A DNA stretch of 39,302 nt from Apophysomyces variabilis (GCA_002749535.1 MZZL01000395.1:142177-181478), one strand, 5' to 3'; positions 22,929-32,853 are shown, counted from the stretch's first letter. Translations and numbers: made by a program. The notes: a model not told the origin generated them from the sequence alone.

Positions 22929-22947
22929 GGCTGCATAATTTATAATT

Positions 22948-23454
22948 AATTTTATCTGGCATACAACATCATTCTAAAACAGTAACCGTGCAGGACATGT
23001 AAGGTTGATATCCAAGTATTCGCTAAGGAAACTTGGATTAATGGGATTCAAACCGAAAGCTCAAAATGCCTTATCTGACTGCACACGTCCACTGTGTCTT
23101 AGACTACCAATGGATCGTTGGGTAGGGAGACGCTTGTGTAAGTTGGCGTGTAGGATGGCTATCAGGTGATCATGGTAGGGTGATAGTTTCTGCCAAACAA
23201 AACGCTGGCGAATGGGGGAAAAAAGGCAAGTCTTGGACTTCACTAAATATTGTATTTCCTTTGATGACGCTGGTTTCGACTTGTGTATTCAAAGAAACCT
23301 TCTTCAAGGAAACATAAGCAAGCCACACTGTAACAATCGGAAAGGAAATTAGGATTACCATATTAGCTCTCATACCGAAGACGGGGCTGATAGATATTTC
23401 TCTAATGAAATGTAAAGAAATCTCAATGTTCTAAAAAGAGAAGGCTTTGTAGGA
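22948..23454. other. Flank of the inverted repeat, no gene seen
   Basis: No coding potential or tRNA could be supported. A GGTTTGAATCC-like string near 23045 (minus) resembles a tRNA B-box but has no matching A-box or acceptor stem. Confidence 0.4.
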
Positions 23455-23650
23455 AAAGAAGCAATGACACTTCATCGTCGGATTCGTACACGAATAGAAC
23501 ACTTCTTGTCGTACATATCTAATGCTATGGATGTGCTGGATAAACATGGATATAAGTGTCATCATATCATTAATGGACAGTCTTCTAATAAATATACCAG
23601 CGGCCGTTTATAGCCTAACCAAGAGCTGCAAGCACTTATCATTACCATCA
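23455..23650 (+). pseudogene. Decayed Tc1-like transposase fragment 1
   Basis: The plus-strand frame reads HFLSYISNAMDVLDKHGYKC and runs to an in-frame stop near 23612. Its spacing matches the HYISFLKATMDEMDRYPHMK segment of the intact transposase (18385-19485), but the catalytic DNA motif has become NGQ. It is an old fragment with no start or end. Confidence 0.5.
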
Positions 23651-23764
23651 TATTCTCGGCTTCTAGATCGTTCTTAATCAATGATCCAATTTAGGAAGGT
23701 GAAACAAGACGTTGACGGCATTGATCAATTCCATGACGTTGTAGGTAAAGAGGATGACTCTTAA

Positions 23765-24035
23765 TAGAAAAAGCAACGACAGCTAGTATTCGGATTGATG
23801 TATTGAAAGAACACGTCCTGCCTCAGATATCAAACGTCATGCCCATGTTGGATAAACATGCTATGAGAAGCCATTCGTCATTAAAGACAGTGCAGCGATA
23901 TTCACATCGTTGGCTGATCATTTATCTTATTGAGAACAGAAGCTGTAAATGTCTCTACTCGCCCCCATATTTTTTTGTTTCTACAGCCCTTTGAAGAACT
24001 TTGTGGAAGGTAAAGGCAGGTATCGGAAGATATTC
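23765..24035 (+). pseudogene. Decayed Tc1-like transposase fragment 2
   Basis: The plus-strand frame (open 23803-23994) reads HVLPQISNVMPMLDKHA ... IIYLIENRSCKCLYSPPY. Against the intact transposase, the distance from the leading His to the PPY motif is 53 versus 54 residues, and IAKYVESRGYRCAYLPPY aligns residue by residue. The second catalytic Asp and the NPIE Glu are lost. Sequence preceding it (CGGATTGATGTATTG) also resembles that preceding fragment 1, so the two look like tandem decayed copies; a third, shorter trace lies at about 24035-24085. Confidence 0.55.
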
Positions 24036-24085
24036 ACCGAAAGCTGACGACAGACTTACGGATTGAAACTGTGCCTCAGTACATA

Positions 24086-24657
24086 AAATGGTCAGCTTAA
24101 AGTGTCAGGCCTGGATTAGCCATTCAATATCAGTCTTTTATTACTTTCAGAATGAAGAAAAAGACATTTGAGCAGGGTTTATATCCAAATAAACGCTGGT
24201 TAAACATCATTAAAGCATGCATTTTGTACCAAGCCCTTTTTCTCACTCTGAACTGTTGTTTACACCCTTTAAATCTGAAATGTTTCCAGCTATTGAATTA
24301 CTCTATGTTTATAAATAATGTCCTTAGCTCTATTTTGACAATGAAAAAGCGCTACGCGATCTTAATTTCTATTCATTCAAGTCATAGCTTTATGGAACAA
24401 ACCACAAACTTGTATACAATCAAAGTCTCCTTATTGTGCTGCTATCACAAGTCATCTTAAAGATAACAATGCAGCTAGTACTTGTGAGGTAAATCGAAAT
24501 GTAGGATAGAAAAGGCAACTTCTCAATTAACGGGGTTGGATCTCGAATAGAGTTTCGAAACCCGCAAAACTGGCATTGTTCCGCTGCCTTAATGAACGCT
24601 TATTGTTGCGCAGTAGTTTGACAGCTCTTTCTTTCACCCGTCTGTGATCACTGATCA
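24086..24657. other. Upstream region of the Crinkler gene
   Basis: AT-rich. The 102-codon open frame at 24152-24460 has no recognisable features and biased Leu/Ser content typical of chance ORFs. The last 200 bp should hold the promoter of the CRN gene; no clear TATA box was seen. Confidence 0.4.
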
Positions 24658-26958
24658 ATGTCCCATTTTTCTCCTGCGGACATTCCGTTGAAGCTATTCT
24701 GCCTCGTCGAAGGCGAGTCTGTGCAGAGAGCATTTTCTGTTGAGATCGATTCCACAGCTACAGTCGGTGATCTCAAGGATACCATCAAGGCCAAAAACTC
24801 TATCGATTTCAAAGACGTTACTGCGGACAAACTGTCGCTCTGGATTGTTGAGATTCCAGAAGACATGGAAGGCTCTGCTATTACACTTGATGAACTTGAC
24901 GTGAAGAGGGAGCTGACACGTCCAAGGACATCCATTGCAACGCTTTTTCCAAAACCGCCTAATGACGTAGCATACATTATGGTTCAGCGGCCTCGATCGG
25001 GTAATACTTTACATTATTAAGTAATTGAACTTGATTAATGCAGGAAAACTTCGCTCATTATCCTATCCACGCGTGAATTATTAATGCCTATTTTAGCAGT
25101 GAAAAGACTACGCGACGAACATCGCCCCTTACCAGATGTCAAACGTTTCATAACCGGCTTCACAGTGCACAAGGAAAGGCGAAAATATGTTTATTACGCT
25201 GATCAAACGAAGAGCAATCAGCCTCTTATCGCAACGATACGACGCGGTGAATTTGTACGGCTATATGGGGCCAGGGCTTCTGGGAAATCTTCCCGCGTCG
25301 TGGACGTCATGGACACGCTTACGAAGGATGGTTATGAATGTATATAGTAAGTAATTTCTGTTGCAATTAAAAAGTGCGTCGTACAATTAGCTACCTGTTA
25401 ATACTTTGAAACAGCGTTGACTTGCTAATGATCGACAGGTCCAGCCCAAAAGCCTTCTGGAGTAGCCTTAGCCTTAGTATGAAGCAAAGATATAAACTTC
25501 CGTGTGATTTTGACGACGTCAACAACTTTATTCATGCTTTTTCTGCTCTTCACGAGAGATGGGACCGTCCCGTGGTTATTTTCTTTGATGAGTTTGATAC
25601 ACTCCGCCAGGATAATGCAGTTGAAACCTGCTCTTCAATGCTAACTACAATCCGTGCTATCCGGAACGATCCGAGTAGGGCTCAGGAGATCCCAACAATT
25701 GCCATCCATTCCATCGTTGCTATTGGTACCTATGCTATCCTTATGTTGAACGAAGCTCATCCAGGACTGTCGCCGTTCAATATCGGTGTAAACTTACAAA
25801 ACAAAAACCTTTTACTCGACCAGGTGTATGAACTCTATTATGAGTTTGCAAAGGACCGCAGTATGACTATTGATGATAGGGTTATTGAAGATATCTTCCT
25901 AATGACGAATGGGTAAGTAGCAACAGATTGTGCTATTCCGTCTCAGTTTCCTAAAGTTCTGAATATTACTTTTTTATTACAGATATGCGAGATTGGTCGA
26001 CCTTTGTGGCTTTGCAATCCAGAAATACGTTGAAAACTTACCTGACCTTCAACGATTTGACATTGATCATTGGGGACATATCCAAAATATTGTACTCTCT
26101 TATATGGATCAATGTGGAGCATATAATAGGTTGGTAAAAGAATTCACAGGAAAGTCAGAGAGGCAAATTTCTGCGTTGGCCCACTATCGGTCTCACTATC
26201 TTGGCAGCACAAGTGAAGTGTTTGCGTACGGCAATCGCGAACTTGAAGAATACCTCATGGTTCTAGACGTATTGCAACCTGAAATAGGCGGTTTTAAAGT
26301 TGCATCGCCTCTTATAGACGCGTTTATTCAAAACATTGTCATTCCGGATGCATATCCAGATGCTCCGAATTCTTTTGTTCCAACGAGATCAAATAATTTG
26401 CTGGATATAGTGGAAGTTGTCAAATCTACCCTCCAATACTTCGACAAGAATCTAATAGCTGGGGCGCGTCAATTTTCACACAAGCTAGCACCTGTCTACG
26501 TGAACAATCGTCGAGACCAGCATGTACCTCGAGAGAGTGTATATGCCTCGGAAATGATAAGAATTCTTACGAACTGGCTTTCACGAATTAGCTACAAAGT
26601 CATCGGCCAATACCGTAATGATAGCCTGCACTGCGATATCCTGCTCCGAGAACAAAACTCGTATGCATCTGTATTAGAACTAGTGGTGACAGAAACCGCT
26701 CAACAAATCCAGCAACATATTGAGAAAACAGTCAACTATAAAAGCCGTATAAGAGCAAATGAGGGGTGGGTGATCCACTTCACACGGCATGACAACTACC
26801 TCCAAAACCCACACTGGCCAGGAGAAGAGATCTTGAATGCAGGCGTTTACATGATTCATATTTGGCATGATGCAAACTTTACTGATGTCCGATTGAGCGC
26901 CAAATGGAAGGATACAGAGGGTCGTACGGTCACAGTTGAGGAAGAGCGTGTAATTTGA
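24658..26958 (+). CDS. Crinkler (CRN)-type protein: ubiquitin-like header, P-loop NTPase, PD-(D/E)XK-like C-terminus
   Basis: Four exons: 24658-25000, 25100-25346, 25415-25912, 25983-26958, giving 687 aa; all junctions are in phase. Residues 1-114 match the Crinkler N-terminal domain (LKLFCLVEGESVQRAFSVEI, then ADKLSLW), a ubiquitin-like fold. Residues about 130-360 are a STAND-like NTPase with Walker A GARASGKS (Gly171-Ser178) and Walker B VVIFFDE (Asp255-Glu256). The C-terminal third contains CDILL (Asp581) and LELVV (Glu595), spaced like a PD-(D/E)XK nuclease core, though the usual catalytic Lys position holds Val. CRN proteins are known as secreted, host-nucleus-targeted effectors in oomycetes and are also present in Mucoromycota; many lack a classical signal peptide, as here. 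Exon 2 begins at a TAGCAG tandem acceptor, so 687- and 688-residue forms are both possible. Effector or toxin activity in this fungus is inference; it may equally act in conflict between nuclei or genomes. Confidence 0.9.
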
Positions 26959-27377
26959 GGTGTTATTAGGTAGCTTTGCCCTTGATCACTCATCTTCCCC
27001 TTTCAGTATCCTCTATTTTAGCAAACCATTAGTTGCTTTTGGCAACCATTTCCATGTCATCCTAAGCTTTATATGTTATAAAATAGCAAACAATTTTGAT
27101 CTGAATGCATTGAACCGCAGGCATTTGCAAACACACTGTGTTTCAGGGTCTTTACCGCTAATATGTAGAATAGGGTTACGCTACTAAGTATCCTCTAGGT
27201 AACGAAATATGCTTGGGTTTAAAATGTATAATGATGGGAAGGGTTGTCCTTTTTCAGCTTTGATTCGAAGGTTTCTTTTTTCTGTATACCAGCCAATTGT
27301 ATCAGGCCAGTGGACCAAATCTACGTTTAAAGAGCCTGTGTGCATGTGTTGTAGTCTTCCTCCTTCATGTTAACTGG
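26959..27377. other. Convergent intergenic region between CRN and F-box genes
   Basis: 3' flanks of two convergent genes. No gene or strong structure seen. Confidence 0.5.
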
Positions 27378-29114
27378 TCAATTGTGTATTGAATGAAGAG
27401 GTGCAAGGGAAATTTCATCGACGTAAGGACATATGATTGATATAACAGGCAGATTTGATACGTTTTCTTGACACTCACTATCCCTTTCTGATCCCTCCAT
27501 GCTAGAGCTATTGTTGTAGAGGACTGTATCCAGTTCATTGGAGTCTATCGCGCACACGGTTGGAAAGCTATCGTTCCATATCGATCGAAACCATTTTGTG
27601 CAACCGACCGTCTCGTCTATAGTGCAGTCCTTCTGTTCTTGAATCTGGTTCCTGAACTTAATACGTTCCTCTTCACTCAATTGTGTAAGCTTGAACACTG
27701 CGTCATTTGGCGTTTCAACACATAGAGATGAAAGTCCTGGACTCGGATAGCGAATAGTCTGGTTCCGATTGCTTTCTCCTGAGAATCTACATTTAAGGGA
27801 TGAAAGTTTGGGACAAGTACCCGCCAAATACACAAACACCTTATCGCTAATGCAGTCCGCCCTCATAGAGATGCGTATTAACTTTTGTTTGGTCAATGGA
27901 TGGCAATTGTCGCTTACGCCAATAGTCTCGCATCCAAGATCCAATTCTTGGAGACGATCGCACCGAGCAAAAACCCAATCGATATCCACATGGCCACTAA
28001 AACTTTGCAAACACAGAGTCTGTAATGAACGGCAAGCTTGTAATTCGTCTATGAGCATCTCCGGTATGGATAACTTCTCGTAACACAATATGTTGACAGT
28101 AATAAGTGTTCCGCGGAAGTCATGAATTGTTTTGCAGATCCAAGGTGTATTGTGCAAGAAAAAGTCAAACCTCTCTACTGGTGCACCTATTTCCCGAAGG
28201 ATATCCATACACGGCATGTAAACATTCTCCTCGTGTATAGTTAGTTCTTTGAGCTGTCTACATGACTGGATCAATGTCCTTAGTTCCACGTCCATTTCGT
28301 CCCAGCAACACGTCAGTTCCTGAAGCCTATTGCATTTCCTGGCAAAGTACTGGCCTATTCCCCTACTGGAAACTTCTGACAATAATAAAGACTCCAGGCT
28401 ATCAGAAGGTAATATTTCTTCGGGTAGTTCCCCGCCAATCCGCATGTTAACCAATGTTAGACTCTCGAGATGTGGTAAGTGATCTATCATTTTGTCCAAA
28501 TCAGAGAATGATATCGTTTCTCTCTCGTCCAAATCCTCGTTTTCCATTCGCAGATATAAATAGGCTATAGATGGTAATTTCGAACATATATTCATCCAGT
28601 CTCTAAGGTGCTTCGTGTCCACATCGAGGAAATCCAGTCGCGTTGCCATAAACTCGATAGGAAAGGCTCTAGGTACGTTTCTTGTTTCTCTTTCGTACAA
28701 TATAGATTCAAGCCATTCCCAGTTTGCTAAGTTAGAAAGCAGATCAGGATATTCACCCAGTCTGCCTCCCAAAAGTCTAACAAAAGGAAAGAGCTGCAGG
28801 AGGGATGCTGCCTGTTTCTTGTCGAAATTCTCTCTTATATGCAGCCTGCGTACCAAATGTCCCAGTTGCTTCGACTCAGCTGTTTCCTCGGCAGTTCGAC
28901 GGAGCAAGGGATACGTTTCATTGCAAACGATTACAGAGCGATATATTTGTGGAATAAGGATATCATACCATAACCGGCAAACGTGAACTAGAGTCAATTG
29001 TGTCCGTGTACTGAGACGGATAAAGACGTCCAGCAAGATTTCGCGCGTAAGCTCGTTTATAGTAGTATGGTTCGTCACGCCGTTTGTTTTGGTTATGGAT
29101 GCTATATCACTCAT
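27378..29114 (-). CDS. F-box/leucine-rich repeat protein
   Basis: Single-exon gene of 578 aa. The start is the ATG at 29114 (the frame is open eight codons further, but only to a TTG). Residues about 20-62 are an F-box: INELTREILLDVFIRLSTRTQLTLVHVCRLWYDIL style, with the conserved L-P/T-E-I-L, L--V--W pattern. The rest is a series of degenerate LRRs (LESLTLVNMRI, LKELTIHEEN, LQTLCLQSF, LQELDLGCE, LSSLKCRF), ending in an acidic Ser-rich tail. By family, the F-box would bind Skp1 in an SCF ubiquitin ligase and the LRRs would bind substrate. A TATAAATA sequence lies at 29146-29153 (minus strand), only about 35 bp upstream of the ATG, implying a very short leader. It sits between an intact CRN gene and a CRN pseudogene. 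The substrate is unknown. Confidence 0.9.
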   Translation of the reverse strand: MSDIASITKTNGVTNHTTINELTREILLDVFIRLSTRTQLTLVHVCRLWYDILIPQIYRSVIVCNETYPLLRRTAEETAESKQLGHLVRRLHIRENFDKKQAASLLQLFPFVRLLGGRLGEYPDLLSNLANWEWLESILYERETRNVPRAFPIEFMATRLDFLDVDTKHLRDWMNICSKLPSIAYLYLRMENEDLDERETISFSDLDKMIDHLPHLESLTLVNMRIGGELPEEILPSDSLESLLLSEVSSRGIGQYFARKCNRLQELTCCWDEMDVELRTLIQSCRQLKELTIHEENVYMPCMDILREIGAPVERFDFFLHNTPWICKTIHDFRGTLITVNILCYEKLSIPEMLIDELQACRSLQTLCLQSFSGHVDIDWVFARCDRLQELDLGCETIGVSDNCHPLTKQKLIRISMRADCISDKVFVYLAGTCPKLSSLKCRFSGESNRNQTIRYPSPGLSSLCVETPNDAVFKLTQLSEEERIKFRNQIQEQKDCTIDETVGCTKWFRSIWNDSFPTVCAIDSNELDTVLYNNSSSMEGSERDSECQENVSNLPVISIICPYVDEISLAPLHSIHN

Positions 29115-29341
29115 GAAATTTCGCGGCCACAGCGGCAAAGCCCTGTATTTATAGGCTTGGCTGGGTTGGAGAGGAACAAATTACTGCGGCTACCAAGCCA
29201 CAGATGTTACACATGTACCACGTTATGTCGCCGGATTTGAGGCACAATAGCCATAATATTTCGGTGTCGGACAAAACACAAACAATACGTAACATGTGGA
29301 ACAGGCCTAAGCAATCTCGATTTAGAAGTGCACTGTGATCT

Positions 29342-30590
29342 ATGGAGATGCAAAAGGCTTCTTTGGAAAATATAAGGGAGACAGAATCATGGATGCGGGT
29401 TGTTGGTTTTCCCGGTTGGACAGACGAGGAGTCGGTTGCCTCCTACGCGGATCTTCTTGTTCTGAAACTGAACGACGAATCAAAAAAGCAATTGACAGTT
29501 CTTCTTCCTAAAGAAGCGATCAAGGTTCTTTTCGATAAACTTCGCGCTCGATTTCGTCCTATTGTCTCTGCAATTGAGGATATCATTGGCATGAATGACC
29601 CGTCACGCTGGAAATATTGTATCCAGAAGCGTTTGGAGTCATTGACTGATGCAGATAAAAATGCAGAAGGCACACTCTGTGGAGAATTAAGGCGTGTACT
29701 GAAGCATCCATTGTTAGAAACGCACCGTTCCGTCGAAAAATGTTGGAGACTACTGTTCTTGTATTCAAAACTCAAAGTGGTCCTGCAGTATTTAAAGGGG
29801 AAAACCAAACTTACTAGAAATGGCCTTTGGCCGTATCCAGAGCTGTAATAGTGAACGATACACAACAGTGGACGAACCATTTGTTTTCAAGACAGCCGAC
29901 AACTACCTTAAACAATCGATGCTGAATATCGAGCATTTAACCAATCTATGACAATGGCATACAGGACTGACACATATCTTGAATCGCATTGGCAACACTT
30001 GCTACCAATGAGTTTGAAAGCAGTGTTCCATGACAAGCTTTTGCCGGAGGCTCTTTTCTATAACAGAGAACCTCCTCGTGAAACGCTCAAAGAAAAGGCA
30101 CAGATTGTTGGATGGACAGATGACATTCAGGCGATCCATTACTCTATAATCTCAATGGAAGAATTCTTTCATTCCTACTTTCACAAGGGCTCGGAACAGT
30201 ATGGCAAAAAGGTAGCGTCATTTTACTTTCTAAGGAACAGTTGTCTGGTCCCGATATGGTACTTGTTGTTCAGTTTGGCCAGACAAAGTGTCCCATTTTG
30301 ATTCAATCAAACCTTTGCATCTGTCTCGCCTCCAGCGATGCGGAGAAAGCCCCTTTCAACTCCAGCACAGAAAAATTAATCGTGATCAAGATGCATGTGA
30401 TTTAAAGAAGTACTGCGAACCTCATAAGCATTACATCAGTATTGTAATATCATATCATGCTAAGATTGCCAGCCATATTCAATCTCAAAACATGAAGATT
30501 GATTATCTAGGTCTTCAACAGATCGCACTTACGATTGACAGTGGAAACATTAAGAGTCTTTTTGGAAATGAATACCCGCCTGTTAGATAA
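29342..30590 (+). pseudogene. Decayed Crinkler C-terminal region (frameshifted)
   Basis: Fragments of the CRN NTPase-to-C-terminal region lie in order but in several frames. The first frame (29342 to about 29790) has ARFRPIVSAIEDIIG and GTLCGELRRVLKHP. A second frame (about 29800-29946) has EMAFGRI and TTVDEPFVFKTADNYL, ending at TGA. A third frame (about 29925-30225) has EKAQIVGWTDD and SMEEFFHSYFHKGSEQYG. A fourth follows (about 30225-30405) with GPDMVLVVQFG, and the last part (30288-30590 frame) has YISIVISYHAK and LGLQQIALTID. At least three frame breaks make it non-functional. These motifs are ones I recall from CRN proteins; the intact CRN gene at 24658 carries a different C-terminal type. 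No header domain is attached, so it is also N-terminally truncated. Confidence 0.75.
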
Positions 30591-31392
30591 ATTCAGATGA
30601 TTGTTCGACGAGGCCTTTGGAGACCTTGAGCAAGCGAGAAAGTCAACATATGACTGATACTTTCAATAGTAATACTTTCTCGTAACCTCTTTCTTTCTTA
30701 TGCCATATGATGCAATTTTCTCTGTATCAAGTTTACATGCTATTTACAGTGAATGGTCTGGTTTAAATGCTAATAATCTGAAGTAGATATGCAGTTACTG
30801 GCAAAAGAGAACAACTGAAATCAGTTTATTTATATTATTGTTTTGAAGAATTTTCAGTAATATTCATGTATAGAGTATATAATATCCAAATATGTAGGAG
30901 TACGTAGATTAAGTTAGCCGAAAAATGATATTTGCATTAGTTCAGGAATAATGTATGCCTGGTCCTGTTTCCATGGGCTGGAGGATATGCAAAGAACACA
31001 CGCTTTCACAATAATCGCATAGTATCTTTTATTCCATGTATCCAATATTGTGTTAAATTGGTTTGAAAGCTTTTATTATGTAGTCATACAGTGGACCCTT
31101 GCTACGTTTATTCATAGGCGATAAAGGAATATATGTAAGAATATTCCTTTGTTTTACTTCTTAATTGAGCACAGTGCGAGGATGTCGCCTTGTCTGCTCC
31201 ACATAATTTAATTATGGAGATGAAAATAAATGCCATGGCGTGGTAACACAAAAAAACAAGAGGCGAGCTGTGAGAGTAGAAGGTTGATATTGGAAATATT
31301 CAAACGGAAAGAAAGAGGTCAAAACTAGAGTAAAGAGCTCGTTGGCAGTGTCAAGTTATGCTAAAGAGTCGTTGCAGAGGATTTTTAAACAT
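30591..31392. other. AT-rich spacer, no gene seen
   Basis: No open frame with coding character. The upstream exon(s) expected for the CRN relic at 31393 were not recognised. Confidence 0.4.
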
Positions 31393-31590
31393 TCGCTAAT
31401 TTCAGTTAGGGCAATCAGGCAAATCTATTATAGATTATGCACGAGTGGTTTTAGCTATTGACCTAACAACAAGCGGAGACTTTTTGGTTAGGCTAGAGGA
31501 GTCTCTATGGAATGATGTATGCTGCGACGTTTTTTCCTTTACTTTTAGCGAATTTCGAGAAATCTATCAGGTATTATCATCTTTATAAGT
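31393..31590 (+). pseudogene. Crinkler P-loop NTPase relic
   Basis: Directly after an acceptor-like TTCGCTAATTTCAG, a frame opens with LGQSGKSIIDYARVV (a P-loop, G-x-S-G-K-S) and continues ESLWNDVCCDVFSF-TFSEF. The spacing and the motif S-x-W parallel the intact CRN (GARASGKSSRVVDV ... KAFWSSLSLSM ... DFDDVNNFI). The frame closes by about 31586, and no Walker B or C-terminal domain follows in any frame. It is probably a third, largely eroded CRN copy. A 75-codon open frame at 31623-31850 may be part of the same relic but is not recognisable. Confidence 0.5.
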
Positions 31591-32376
31591 TATTTCAGAT
31601 ATAGGATATTCCTCAGATCTTTTTGCTCAAGTCAAACCAAGTTCAAGAAATCTTGGAGCACCAATGGATAGATATAATGCGTCTGACTAGGACTTTAGGC
31701 AGGATCCTATGCTACTACACACTCATATCACAACTTCAAGTTGAACAACAGATCATTGAGAAAGTTCGCTCACAACAACTGCACGCCAACATCATTGCTC
31801 CTGATTCTGTGCTATACCACTGCTTACCTACCAGATCGCATTACAACTAAAATCCCCGAGAGAAACTGCCTCGCCATTTGCCTCTAGACAGATCAATTAT
31901 GAATGGTATTGATAAAATCCTTACAGGGAAGCAAGGAAAAAGGCAGAATCAAAAATTTAGGACAGTTAGCCAAAGAGGAAAATGGGAGCAAAGGAACAGA
32001 GAGCTGATTTTGCGGTTATGCATGTGTATAGTGTTCAAGGTTGCTTGACCGTAGCATTTTCGTCACTACACAAAATTTAGCTTCTGCAATCTGCTATTGT
32101 AAGAAAATTCGTTTCGTTTCCTCAAATTCCTTTGATATAAAGCATATTGTGTTAAATCGTTATAACCTTTATTTTGCCGACATCCTTGAAATATTTGATT
32201 TTCGTCCGTGTACGTATTAATCTTCGTTGTGGTTAATGGGTGACGGTGTTCAATCAGTTAATCCAATCTTGCGACGAGAGCGGTACCTATGCAATGTAAA
32301 TTTTTCAAGTATTTGACATGTCTCGTTCTTCTTTATGTATATTATTACATGCATTCATATATCTTCAACATTGCTT
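31591..32376. other. Intergenic, apart from one unassigned ORF
   Basis: Contains the unassigned plus-strand open frame at 31623-31850 (starts ATGCTC or later, Gln/Ile-rich). Nothing else is supported. Confidence 0.4.
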
Positions 32377-32853
32377 TTAATATTGACGAATTTGGATAGG
32401 AGTAGAGTCAGGTGGGGAAACGCTATCTAAAAACTGATAGAGGTTATCTCTTTTTATCATCTTCAAGTTTCTGTTGAGATGCTGCTTCAGTTTTTGTTGG
32501 AATAAACTTTTATCCCGAATTGCCACGCTTTTGATGCATACCAGCTTTCTGTGTTTTGGTGAGAGGAGACATATGGGGATAAACAAGTTCAAGAGAGGAG
32601 CTACGGAAACTCCAACGGCTGTGATTTAGATGGATTATGCTGGACAAGTATAACATTGAGTATTTAAGGTTACACGCTGCTTTTTTTTAATGGTGCAATA
32701 CACAGAAGACCTTCACAGTATCATGGTGTTCCTTTGCGATGTCCACTGGAGTCTCGCGTTTGATGAAGTTCCTTTGACCTCTTCCCGGACATCCCAAAAA
32801 GCTACGTCGTTCATTCGCACCTTTGTGGAAGAAGGTTACCTTCTTTCCATTAC
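32377..32853 (-). CDS. Possible partial gene: ankyrin-like segment plus C-terminal tail
   Basis: Two minus-strand open segments join cleanly. Exon a, 32704-32853 (open further upstream to about 32930), reads VTFFHKGANER and ETPVDIAKEHHDTVKVF, which fits the ankyrin pattern (hydrophobic-hydrophobic-x-x-G-A-N; x-T-P-x-D-I-A). A GTGTAT donor at 32703 and a CACAG acceptor at 32619 (85-bp intron) continue the frame into exon b, 32377-32618, which has a hydrophobic stretch VGVSVAPLLNLFIPICLLS and then a basic tail ending QIRQY. An upstream acceptor TTAG ends at 32854; the 5' exon(s) and start were not found. It may be a truncated or decayed gene. Coding character is moderate; ankyrin identity is tentative. 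Confidence 0.38.

Larger units (their letters stand above)
21433..22947 (+). repeat. Right arm of the 3.1-kb inverted repeat
   Basis: Reverse complement of 19812-21325; see the left arm for pairing. Substitutions relative to the left arm are at 22779, 22796, 22799, 22817 and 22841, and one extra base next to the A/T run near 22610. No other mismatch was noticed. Confidence 0.95.

Noticed and set aside
23040..23070. tRNA B-box-like sequence
   Set aside because: No A-box, acceptor stem or anticodon arm could be drawn.
24152..24460. 102-codon plus-strand ORF
   Set aside because: No recognisable motif, no splice context and chance-like composition upstream of the Crinkler gene.
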